In this document: in pieces, positions 52,301 through 56,640 of the stretch
Layout: each line of letters starts with the position of its first letter
Position numbering within the stretch: position 1 is the first letter of the stretch
Assembly: GCF_001949145.1 (NCBI RefSeq)
Contig: NW_019091396.1
Span: 1,701,615-1,765,614, forward strand
DNA: 64,000 nt
Direction: 5' to 3'
Source of the DNA: Acanthaster planci
Lineage: Eukaryota; Echinodermata; Asteroidea; Valvatida; Acanthasteridae
Program-made: the position numbers and the translations under genes
Notes under the pieces: generated by a model
What the model saw: the letters and a program-made list of their open reading frames with translations, nothing else
What the model was told of the DNA's origin: nothing
Database searches by the model: none

Positions 52301-55300
52301 TTTTGAACCAACACTTGTTCTGCTCATGGGCTCTGTGGATATAGCATCCCTTATGGGTAACAAGAAGAGAGGCATGGCGGACTTTGGAATGCTATTGCTT
52401 TTAAAACATGAACTCGGTACCCATGCAAAGACCCTTTGGGTTTGATTGCACTCAGATCATGTGCGCTGTGTGGCGCTATGCACCATATGCAGGTGAGCAT
52501 GTATGTAGGATGTCCGCCTAATTATCACGATGTCATTACTTTGTAACAAAGCCCCCTCTTTTCCATGGACACATAAACCCCTGCTGGCCTATTTGCTTAA
52601 CTGTCATCAATGGTCAAAGTTGAAGTTTCTTGCAATTTTTATGTGAAAGTGGCACATATTGGTATAAACTGTATTATTTCTTGGGAAAAAGCCAAACACA
52701 ATTCTTTTTTCTTGCCACACAGGGAGCTCTCAGCTACTCAGGGGTAAGTAAACGTGGGCAATTTACTGCACATCAGAATTTACTTTTGTCTCAACAAAAA
52801 TGTCAAGGTCATCCTTATATGTAAAACTGCAGAAATTATCAGTTGGCCTACATTCCCTGGAATAGTTTTCAAACTAAATGTGCAGGAAATGACAGAAATC
52901 ACGGGGGATATTGAGTTTTTTTATTTTTTATTTCAAATTATTCTTAAAATTCTCAATGAATTTTTGTTTCTGTTCGCAAAATACTTCTCAGAAAGCAAAA
53001 TTGGGTCAACCGTCATCCCCTGGCATTCCAAACAAACTACCATTGTTTAATCACTTGTGGAAGTTCCTTCTCACAACTTCACTGTCAACTTTCTCACTGT
53101 GTGGATTTTGTTTCATCGTTTGACCTGCAGTATGCCTATTCTGGCACGTATGCCACTGCCCAGGTCGACAAGGGACCCAACCCATACGCTACTGTAAGTT
53201 GCAAGACCTGTTGCAAAGTCCCTCTCGGGAACATGAATTAACTTGGTGTATGATGGTGCTTAAATGCGCTGTATGTCCCTTAGATGCTGAAATTCATGTT
53301 TAATAAGTTCCCAATTTTTAATACCATATAATATTTAATACCAATCTAACAGACCAAAAAATTTTTCAAGCAAGTTTAATATTATAAAAGAATTTCACAA
53401 CTTTGTGGAAAGGCAAAAAGGATTTTTGTTGATATACGCAGTGGGCCCGCTGTGACGCCTGGTCTACTGGGCTCTAATTAGTTGGAAAGAATACTATCTC
53501 AAAGAAATAGAAAGAAATAGAATAGAAATATGTAGGAAATATGTAGGAAATATGTAGGAAAATTCTGCAAGTCACTTTTCTATTGAATTGTAAAGGATGT
53601 GCTCTACAAGCACAAATTGAATTCATCTGTTTGAAGTCAGGCGAGAAAATTTGATTGAGGAATTTTCAAGGCCAGCAATTTCTGCCATTCAGTAATGTAA
53701 TTTCTTGTCTTGCCAGTACTATGGAGATGATGCCACCATTGACGAGGATGACTACGAGGCCCGCATCATCCAGCTGAGAAATCGCATTGAGAGGCTGTTG
53801 CTACCCAACGGTGAGCCAGAGTATCCAGCCCGCTCCTGCAAGGATCTCTTCAGGTGCCACCCCATACTTCCAAGTGGTGAGTGCTGGTTCAAGAAATAAT
53901 CCTTCCCTGCTTGAAGAGTTTAGAACTTCTCCTTTAAAATTGCTATGGGCGAATATACCAGTCTCAATTGTAAACTGCCAGATTCTTGTGGGATTACATT
54001 AGAAAATGAAGCTTATACATCATCGTGGGTTTATACTTAATACTTTTCTCCCCTGACATCAAGAACAAAACTTCAGGACAGAAAAAAAAAAATGGACACA
54101 CTACGAAACACCATGTGTTCAGAAATGTCTAGTAACAGTGTACCAAAAGTTGTGGATCCCAAGACAAGGATTTAGGGCTGGATTGAATATTCCGCAGGCA
54201 ATAGACAAGATTGTTTTATAAGCCAAAGTACCGGTGTTGTGTAGGCCCTACCGGTAAAGTCAGCCCTAGGTACATGACTGTCATAGCTCATGCACTGCTT
54301 TAGTTCATGAAAAGGAAGGGAAAATTTTCTTTAGTTTTAAATGAGAAAAATTGCACTTTGGAGGCCTGTATCGAGCAGATTCAAATGAAAAGCGTTTAAA
54401 CAATTCTAAAAGGAATAGAAATTTTGTACAGGGCAAGAAGTCTTGTTCATCTCTTAAATCTTGCTAAATCGTGGCTGGAGATACTCCTAGATGTGAGAAG
54501 CTATTAGATTGATCATAATGTAATATTGTGTTATTGCAACAGATTTTGTATGTGGTTTGTTCATCTACAATCTACCGGTCGGTACGACTGAATATTCGGC
54601 TATTCAATCAAATTGAAGGACAAATATTTGAATAGTGAATTATTCCAATTGACTCGGCCCTAAAAAAAATCGGAGATGCTGAAACTTTTCTTGTGTGTGT
54701 GTGTTGTAGGCCCCCAATCTTGTCATTAGCCTGAGGCACAGTGCTTGCAGTGCCTGCTGCATAGATGGCCAGCATATTTAAGAAATGCAAAACTCTATTC
54801 TGTATTGACTATAAGGCTACTACACCCTGGATCCCAGCAGAGGCTCCGACTATGATAAGTTTGTGGCCTACTGCGACAAGAAGACCAATGGCACCTGTAT
54901 CTTCCCTGATGAGACGAAGGTAACTTATCTCGTATCAACCACTTCATGCCGGGGCATTTTTCAATGTTGATGATGCTGGGCCGGCATGACTATCATTTTT
55001 ACCATTTTCAAAATCTTTCAAAAATTCATTTTATTTAACGGTTGTTTATAGCTGCACGAAGTAATCTTTAGGCACTACTCTAAGTTGACAGGTGACCTTC
55101 ATCGACTCCCAAGTATTTCAGCCAGGCCAGCAGCCTTGTAAACAGAGCCCGGATTGTGCGGTGTTGTATAATTGTCTTTTGTTCACGAACCTGGCTCAGN
55201 NNNNNNNNNNNNNNNNNNNNNNNNNNNNNNNNNNNNNNNNNNNNNNNNNNNNNNNNNNNNNNNNNNNNNNNNNNNNNNNNNNNNNNNNNNNNNNNNNNNN

Positions 55301-56640
55301 NNNNNNNNNNNNNNNNNNNNNNNNNNNNNNNNNNNNNNNNNNNNNNNNNNNNNNNNNNNNNNNNNNNNNNNNNNNNNNNNNNNNNNNNNNNNNNNNNNNN
55401 NNNNNNNNNNNNNNNNAACCTTACGTCTCCGATTCCGGAGTCCCCGGCAGGTAGTGGTTAATCATTGTCACTTATGAAGAATCATAACAAAGGATTGCTT
55501 TGGTGTTGCTCGTTTGAATAGCTTGTGATTTGAATTCAGACTGGAGGTCTTGTGAAGGTCTTGCGGTCTTGTGATGGTCTTTTGGGGTCTTCACTGCAGT
55601 TATTTGTGTTTGGGCTTTGTTTCAGATCCCCAAGGCCACCTACTATCTTGGCGACACAGAGGAACCAGTTGACTTCTCCAGCATGAGGAATGGCTCCATT
55701 GTAAGTTTGCTTCAGTGTTCGAATGTCGGGGCTTTTCTCAGACAGAAATCTGGCCGGGAGATGAAAGAAAATTCACAATTGAAAAACCTGTACTTGGCAT
55801 ACTTGTCCACCTACTCCCTGATATACGTGGAGATGGCAGCTGAGACCCAAGTTAAACTACAGAATTATCTGTGCTTGTGCTACTCCAGAAAGCTTGCAAA
55901 CTGTCAATTTTTTTAGTCATGGCTGGGGCATTCCCAAAGGCTTTCTTTCAGATATAAATAGAGGAGTGTTACAAGTGTAACCACAACTCGTTTTAAAAAG
56001 GGGTGGTGGTAATTGCAGTACTTTTTAGTCTTGAAGATTTCCCATCCAGTTTTGCCAGGATTTCATTCATTGCTTGTTAAAATATCGTGTAGAAAGAGAT
56101 GCATTCAGATCACAACCCGTTAGCTTGTACTCAATTCAAATTCTCTTCACTTAACTCTCCTTGCAGATCAGCTACAGCGTCAAGCCTGTCCAGCTGACCC
56201 TCCTGCGACTCATGTACTCCCAGGCCAAGCAGAACCTCACCTATCACTGCAGGAATTCCCACGCCGTGGCCAACAAAGCCGGTAGCGTGGTCAAAGCTCT
56301 GACCCTAGTGGGACCCAATGACGTGCGCATGAACATCAAGAACACCCGGAAAGACTTGCAGTATGAAGTGGAAGGAGAAGACGGGTGCACGGTAGGTATC
56401 TGTGTCTGCCTCACTTCCTAATATGACTCCTCCATGGCTTTGGTTCAAGACAAAGTCACCACTAACTGCCCGTTGTGTTTGCAAATGTTTCAGATGCACG
56501 ACAACACCTGGGGCAAGACCACCGTCTCCTTCACCACGAAGAAAACCGAACGTCTACCCTTGGTTGACTTTGCCGTGTTGGATGTGGGCAGAGCCAAGCA
56601 ACAATTCGGGGTGGCAATCGGCCCTGTCTGCTTCTCATAG
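1283..56640 (+). CDS. Fibrillar procollagen, echinoderm 2-alpha type (whole gene)
   Basis: A secreted fibril-forming collagen chain, reconstructed as 72 exons and 3086 residues; the total coding length is divisible by three and every junction keeps frame. Order: signal peptide (exon 1), VWC (exon 2), eleven SURF modules (exons 3-13), microexon (14), minor helix (15-18), N-telopeptide (19), major helix (20-65, 1008 residues), GALSYSG exon 52723-52743, C-telopeptide, C-propeptide (last five exons, stop TAG 56638-56640). SURF modules next to a VWC domain and a fibrillar helix identify the echinoderm 2-alpha chain. The protein should trimerise through its C-propeptide in the ER, be trimmed by proteinases and join extracellular fibrils. 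Exons are GC-rich against AT-rich introns. No frameshift or premature stop was found. One intron seems to use a GC donor (after 21536). Exon limits were not tested against transcripts. Confidence 0.93.
2051..2266 (+). CDS. Collagen exon 2: VWC domain
   Basis: Encodes about 72 residues with the cysteine pattern of a von Willebrand factor type C module: LPCKDNNQR, then KCSECTCNNSTLSC, then CQPPTCANP and DVCCAACPY. The paired CxxC and CCxxC spacing is diagnostic. VWC domains occur at the N-propeptide of many fibrillar collagens (types I, II, III, V) and in type I and II bind BMP-family ligands; here such binding is only inferred. NNST gives a possible N-glycosylation site. Both splice phases are 1, so the exon can be skipped without a frameshift. 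Confidence 0.9.
4537..4760 (+). repeat. tRNA-derived SINE
   Basis: The head resembles a tRNA gene: an A-box-like TTAGCGTAGCGG stretch (about 4554-4565) and a perfect B box GGTTCAAGTCC (4598-4608). A non-tRNA body follows (CAGGTTTTCTCCAGG, TCCGGTTTCCTCC) and the element ends in short GAATAAA-type repeats near 4740-4760. This is the layout of a Pol III transcribed SINE. It sits in collagen intron 2 in the sense orientation. Confidence 0.7.
6093..6179. repeat. 29-bp tandem repeat, three copies
   Basis: Three consecutive 29-base units, 6093-6121, 6122-6150 and 6151-6179, starting CATGCAGCCTG and ending ATGCAA. The third differs at one position. Each unit contains TTTTGCAT and ATGCAA, which are partly inverted. 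It lies in intron 2. Confidence 0.9.
7168..7623 (+). CDS. Collagen exon 3: SURF module 1
   Basis: About 152 residues forming a four-cysteine SURF module. Core motifs: GEGLWTTKLWMS in the middle, then TCKEAKYICAKF (C-x6-C) and GCTEMTDC (C-x5-C). It is closest to module 2, sharing the VEP start, LDLNV and TEGQQSQ. Together these two form a subtype distinct from modules 3-11, with a longer segment between the second and third cysteines. Splice phases are 1 and 1. Confidence 0.9.
7839..8303 (+). CDS. Collagen exon 4: SURF module 2
   Basis: The longest module exon (465 bases). Motifs: GQGLWTARMWMS, TCSEARYLCARF (C-x6-C) and GCTEIEQC (C-x5-C). Strong similarity to module 1 over its whole length points to a recent duplication of that subtype. 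The open frame runs on beyond the GTACGG donor, but the extension has no module features. Phases 1 and 1. Confidence 0.9.
8826..9067. mobile_element. Palindromic MITE, GGGGCCAATT family
   Basis: A 242-bp element just 57 bases before exon 5. The left end, GGGGCCAATTCATAGAGCTG, pairs with the right end, which reads the same way in reverse complement with one inserted T, and the match continues through the internal TGCTTAAGCA motif. No coding capacity. A relative lies at 19314-19566. The superfamily is not clear from the ends. Confidence 0.75.
9125..9547 (+). CDS. Collagen exon 5: SURF module 3
   Basis: 141 residues. Begins GVKVTDLEW, with GSGLWRMDLFGS in the centre, GCPNLPYLCLEF (C-x6-C), a GDSPNPDYKF tail and KCREEKC (C-x4-C). 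This is the odd-numbered subtype (an early Trp, and GDSPNPDYKF as in module 5). Its closest partner is module 7. Phases 1 and 1. Confidence 0.9.
10265..10702 (+). CDS. Collagen exon 6: SURF module 4
   Basis: 146 residues. Opens GVYVSGVDSTLR, which is shared exactly with module 8. It has GSDLWRLNLYGN, DCQKVKFLCTEF (C-x6-C) and DCMEVPEDFC (C-x7-C). The even-numbered subtype is marked by CTEF or CTEL and a PVPN segment. The donor is read as GTGAGG at 10703, which keeps phase 1. Confidence 0.9.
11447..11887 (+). CDS. Collagen exon 7: SURF module 5
   Basis: 147 residues. Starts GVLAERFDWDYDPG, with GSGLWKMGMYGS, GCNEYGYVCAEF (C-x6-C), GDSPNPDYKF and SCKKQEC (C-x4-C). Odd subtype. The GCNEYGY centre resembles module 7. 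The exon ends in C rather than G, so the junction codon to module 6 encodes Arg instead of Gly. Confidence 0.9.
12173..12604 (+). CDS. Collagen exon 8: SURF module 6
   Basis: 144 residues. Motifs: GGTNLWKVGLYGS, QCEDVKYLCTEL (C-x6-C), VPNERALVSC and TELGDKC (C-x6-C). Even subtype. The acceptor follows a TTTTCTACTGTGTCCTAG tract. Phases 1 and 1. Confidence 0.9.
12964..13383 (+). CDS. Collagen exon 9: SURF module 7
   Basis: 140 residues. Begins GVTVTDMDWSYEPG, with GTGLWKMNLFAS, GCGEYGYLCLEF (C-x6-C) and NCKSADC (C-x4-C). Very similar to module 3 (PTPLAIDANVQTT against PTPMTIDASVSTA). Odd subtype. Phases 1 and 1. Confidence 0.9.
13644..14078 (+). CDS. Collagen exon 10: SURF module 8
   Basis: 145 residues. 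Begins GVYVSGVDSTLR, identical to module 4. It has GRNMWRLNLYGS, DCKRLKYLCTEF (C-x6-C), VPNERVLRDC and MEVPDEMC (C-x7-C). Leu-Trp is replaced by Met-Trp. The module 4/8 pair is the closest in the array. Phases 1 and 1. Confidence 0.9.
14589..15020 (+). CDS. Collagen exon 11: SURF module 9
   Basis: 144 residues. Begins GVIIEDMDW, with GDGLWRVGIFGS, GCESEFQYLCVEF (C-x7-C, one longer than most) and KCKDEEC (C-x4-C). Odd subtype. Its donor GTTTGT is the weakest of the SURF exons. Skipping would keep frame because both phases are 1. Confidence 0.9.
15507..15932 (+). CDS. Collagen exon 12: SURF module 10
   Basis: 142 residues. Begins GVKVRGLEISDSYL, with GDNLWEMSLYGS, TCKEVPYLCSEL (C-x6-C), VPDRSVLRKC and FRTKC (C-x4-C). 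Even subtype by its core (YLCSELRKNP as in module 6, YLCTELRKDP), although the last cysteine pair is short. Phases 1 and 1. Confidence 0.9.
16348..16910. mobile_element. TA-flanked pogo/Tigger-like MITE
   Basis: A 563-bp element whose ends are inverted repeats: left CAGTAGATTTCTATTATAGC, and the right end in reverse complement CAGTAGATTCCTGTTATCGC. TA dinucleotides flank both sides (16346-16347 and 16911-16912). CAGT termini with TA duplication are typical of the pogo/Tigger branch of Tc1-mariner. Internal copies of TTATAGCACT or TATAGCGCT suggest subterminal transposase sites. No transposase frame is present. It lies in the intron before SURF module 11. Confidence 0.75.
17044..17463 (+). CDS. 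Collagen exon 13: SURF module 11
   Basis: 140 residues and the most divergent module. It opens GVTIDTTTL, with GRNLWQLESYVS, PCEEGGGYLCVEI (C-x7-C) and RCKKLKC (C-x4-C). All four cysteines and the central Trp are kept. This is the last module before the collagenous region. Phases 1 and 1. Confidence 0.88.
17949..17962 (+). CDS. Collagen exon 14: 14-base microexon
   Basis: An AG at 17947-17948 and GTAAGT at 17963 bracket 14 bases. Joined to the phase-1 end of module 11 they encode A-E-I-V-K and leave phase 0. Such a converter is required because all upstream domain exons are phase 1 while every Gly-X-Y exon starts with a complete Gly codon. No other stretch in the intron does this as neatly. 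It is inferred from frame and splice sites. Confidence 0.72.
18536..22047 (+). CDS. Collagen exons 15-18: minor triple helix
   Basis: Four phase-0 exons: 18536-18583 (48), 19202-19249 (48), 21483-21536 (54), 21970-22047 (78), 76 residues in all. They begin GPKGAKGYPGES and end GPPGPPGPPGE. The repeat is broken around the first junction (SAQPP then IAGPYPPG), as is usual for the short N-propeptide helix of fibrillar collagens. The third exon ends FK and is followed by GCAGGT, so its intron appears to start with GC. The second intron holds a large hAT-like insertion. Confidence 0.85.
19314..19566. mobile_element. Palindromic MITE, GGGGCCAATT family, second copy
   Basis: A 253-bp imperfect palindrome related to 8826-9067. 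The right end in reverse complement reads GGGCCCAATTTCATGGCACT. The left end, GGACCCACTGTCATGGCCCT, is a diverged match. It is non-coding and lies in the intron after exon 16. The ends are less well kept than in the other copy. Confidence 0.6.
20214..21414. mobile_element. hAT-like non-autonomous element with 8-bp target duplication
   Basis: A 1201-bp element with ends CAGAGGTGT and (reverse complement of the right end) CAGAGTTGT. It is flanked by perfect 8-bp direct repeats TTTTCAGG at 20206-20213 and 21415-21422. An 8-bp duplication with CAGRG-type ends is the signature of hAT transposons. Both subterminal zones are packed with CAAGTCACAAGTC-type motifs, likely transposase sites. No transposase frame was seen. 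Confidence 0.88.
23177..23266 (+). CDS. Collagen exon 19: N-propeptide cleavage region and N-telopeptide
   Basis: Thirty residues without a Gly-X-Y pattern between the minor and major helices. It starts AIAPANIGSISGKK and continues TGYGYGYGSGPQQVVQ. This position holds the N-proteinase site and the short N-telopeptide in fibrillar collagens. The KK pair is the natural candidate for the lysyl-oxidase cross-link lysine. The Tyr-Gly run is unusual. If cleavage does not occur, the SURF array stays on the fibril. Confidence 0.85.
24195..30194 (+). CDS. Major triple helix, block A (exons 20-28)
   Basis: Nine phase-0 exons, each starting with Gly: 24195-24239, 25163-25216, 25814-25867, 26581-26634, 27382-27435, 27776-27874, 29076-29129, 29692-29736, 30141-30194 (45, 54, 54, 54, 54, 99, 54, 45, 54 bases). 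The helix opens GPPGPPGLPGASGAR. The fifth exon has GQQGHKGWR, the N-terminal helical cross-link site, with its lysine at helix residue 84. The 99-base exon contains an RGD (GARGDTGDIG). All triplets are intact. Confidence 0.92.
24591..25077. mobile_element. hAT-like MITE, TAGGGCTG family
   Basis: A 487-bp element with ends TAGGGCTGAGTC and ...GCACAACCCTA. The flanks CACTCTTC and TACTCTTC match at 7 of 8 positions, fitting an 8-bp hAT target duplication. Motifs such as TTCGAATATTC recur near both ends. A related element in the opposite orientation is at about 54169-54662. Intronic and non-coding. Confidence 0.72.
25425..25774. mobile_element. TTAA-flanked MITE, copy 1 (short)
   Basis: TTAA at 25425-25428 and 25771-25774 bracket a 350-bp element. 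Its right part matches the other copies: TTTTGAAGAATTTTGAAAAC, then an end AAGTGGTTAA. The middle shares the AATCTGGCCCCCATTGAAAAG motif. About 240 bp shorter than the 46122 copy, so it is an internal-deletion form. It lies between the second and third major-helix exons. Confidence 0.72.
26994..27068 (+). repeat. tRNA-like SINE head fragment
   Basis: An A-box-like TAGCCCACTTGG (26999-27010) and a B-box-like GTTCAGTTCC (27044-27053) lie at tRNA-type spacing. No recognisable body follows. This looks like a decayed or truncated SINE rather than a working tRNA gene, because no acceptor stem is evident. Confidence 0.4.
30408..30938. mobile_element. Palindromic MITE with GCAGCC ends
   Basis: A 531-bp element. 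The left end GCAGCCCGATTCATGAAAC pairs with the right end, which in reverse complement reads GCAGCCGATTTCCC. Both subterminal zones carry GTGTAACT or AGTTACACCAC motifs and repeated TTATGCA. Non-coding, in the intron after exon 28. Confidence 0.65.
31734..36241 (+). CDS. Major triple helix, block B (exons 29-36)
   Basis: Exons 31734-31832, 32568-32612, 32901-32954, 33462-33560, 34084-34137, 34736-34789, 35214-35267, 36188-36241 (99, 45, 54, 99, 54, 54, 54, 54 bases). All start with Gly at phase 0 and contain only Gly-X-Y triplets. The first contains GIQGIQGQR. The 33462 exon is rich in GGx triplets (GPGGEPGGQGYPG), locally less proline-rich than vertebrate helices. Confidence 0.92.
32117..32361 (+). 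repeat. Degenerate tRNA-derived SINE
   Basis: The start GGGTGGCCTGGGTGGGTAGT and the TCACAACTGTGGTCGAGGG stretch with a degenerate B box (GGTTTTGATTC) resemble a tRNA head. A body follows with TGGTCCATATG and GAGTTTGTTTG. The promoter boxes are decayed, so it is probably inactive. Ends are approximate. Intronic. Confidence 0.45.
36933..41082 (+). CDS. Major triple helix, block C (exons 37-46)
   Basis: Exons 36933-36977, 37134-37187, 37706-37750, 38149-38202, 38797-38850, 39327-39434, 39715-39813, 40059-40157, 40589-40642, 41029-41082 (45, 54, 45, 54, 54, 108, 99, 99, 54, 54 bases). The 108-base exon holds a second RGD (GARGDAGPQG). The 40059 exon ends in a charged DGRDGRDGEP run. No interruption of the triplet repeat. 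Confidence 0.92.
41585..45602 (+). CDS. Major triple helix, block D (exons 47-56)
   Basis: Exons 41585-41638, 42529-42582, 43012-43065, 43948-44001, 44150-44257, 44436-44489, 44749-44802, 44930-44983, 45180-45287, 45549-45602 (54, 54, 54, 54, 108, 54, 54, 54, 108, 54 bases). Two further RGD motifs occur: GKRGDAG in the first and GARGDDG in the 45180 exon. All triplets begin with Gly. Confidence 0.92.
43580..43720. repeat. Interspersed repeat, copy 1 (pair with 49303-49445)
   Basis: About 140 bases shared with 49303-49445 in the same orientation. Shared landmarks are a TCAGCTRATTTC start, GTCTTGTA plus AGATTGGAATTT in the middle, and GTCAAAG then AAGTTG near the end. No terminal repeats or coding frame. 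Probably a fragment of a larger unknown family. Confidence 0.65.
46003..51573 (+). CDS. Major triple helix, block E (exons 57-65)
   Basis: Exons 46003-46056, 47142-47249, 47841-47948, 48557-48664, 49062-49115, 49491-49544, 50577-50630, 50751-50822, 51502-51573 (54, 108, 108, 108, 54, 54, 54, 72, 72 bases). The 49491 exon starts GHKGWGGPPG, the C-terminal helical cross-link site (lysine 927). The helix closes with GPAGPPGPPGPAGAP. The final two 72-base exons are an unusual size for the repeat. Confidence 0.92.
46122..46716. mobile_element. TTAA-flanked MITE, copy 2 (full length)
   Basis: 595 bp from TTAA (46122-46125) to TTAA (46713-46716). Inverted ends: left TTAACCACTTCCTGCGGG, and right in reverse complement TTAACCACTTCATGCCGGG. 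TTAA target sites point to a piggyBac-type transposase. Short frames inside are not conserved between copies. Same orientation as the 25425 copy and opposite to those at 51628 and 54935. Confidence 0.82.
49303..49445. repeat. Interspersed repeat, copy 2
   Basis: The partner of 43580-43720 with the same order of landmarks: CAGCTAATTTCTTCATTTTC, CGTCTTGTACAGATTGGAAT, and GTCAAAGACGAAGTTGCATG. Located in the intron just before the exon carrying the C-terminal cross-link lysine. Confidence 0.65.
51628..52212. mobile_element. TTAA-flanked MITE, copy 3
   Basis: 585 bp, left TTAACCACTTGCTGAGGG at 51628 and a decayed right end (GGTTAG near 52208-52213). The inside matches the reverse complement of the 46122 copy: CAGATTGTGCGGT, TTTCAATAGGGGCCAGATTA and GTACGGTCTTTTGTTACA. 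The right TTAA has mutated to TTAG, so this copy is older or damaged. Confidence 0.78.
52723..53193 (+). CDS. Helix end and C-telopeptide exons
   Basis: Two exons: 52723-52743 (21 bases, GALSYSG) and 53131-53193 (63 bases, from YAYSGTYATA to NPYAT). GAL can be read as the last Gly-X-Y triplet; the rest is non-helical. AQVDKGPNPY offers a lysine at the place of the C-telopeptide cross-link residue. Putting these residues on two small exons is unusual; vertebrate genes use one junction exon. The procollagen C-proteinase site probably lies just after, near YYGDD in the next exon. Confidence 0.85.
53526..53558. repeat. 11-bp tandem repeat
   Basis: Three perfect units of AAATATGTAGG, preceded by a decayed AGAAATAGAA repeat (about 53501-53525). 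A simple intronic repeat of no evident function. Confidence 0.85.
53717..56640 (+). CDS. C-propeptide (COLFI domain), last five exons
   Basis: Exons 53717-53876, 54816-54919, 55626-55700, 56167-56391, 56494-56640. The domain drives chain selection and trimerisation. It starts with an acidic linker (YYGDDATIDEDDYEAR) and a short heptad-like stretch, then SCKDLFRCHP, YTLDPSRGSDYDKF, AYC, NGTC, NLTYHC, DGC, and ends IGPVCFS. NLTYHC keeps the conserved N-glycosylation site. Against the eight cysteines of COL1A1 the third is Ser (RGSDY in place of QGC). The segment between the fifth and sixth cysteines is shorter than in vertebrates. About 236 residues in total. Confidence 0.92.
54169..54662. mobile_element. 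hAT-like MITE, TAGGGCTG family, inverted copy
   Basis: Starts near TTTAGGGCTGGATTG (about 54169) and ends ACTCGGCCCTA (about 54662). The right half is the reverse complement of the 24591 element (CAATTTGAATAATTCAC there, GTGAATTATTCCAATTG here, and the TGAACAAACCA motif). The left half is more diverged. No clean target duplication was found, so ends are approximate. Confidence 0.6.
54935..55461. mobile_element. TTAA-flanked MITE, copy 4, interrupted by assembly gap
   Basis: Begins TCAACCACTTCATGCCGGGG only 15 bases after the exon ending at 54919 and ends GCAGGTAGTGGTTAA (TTAA 55458-55461). Both flanks of the gap match the reverse complement of the 46122 copy. By comparison with that copy the missing part is the GTGCACTGCTG to ACCCGTATAAACC centre. 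Direct orientation relative to 51628. Confidence 0.82.
55200..55416. other. Assembly gap, 217 N
   Basis: A run of N within the TTAA MITE copy 4, in the intron before exon 55626. No coding exon is expected to be lost, because the phase-0 exons on both sides join into a continuous COLFI sequence. The gap length may not be the true length. Confidence 0.95.

Noticed and set aside
55092-55477. Open frames spanning the N run
   Set aside because: They are artefacts of translating through 217 unknown bases inside a repeat.
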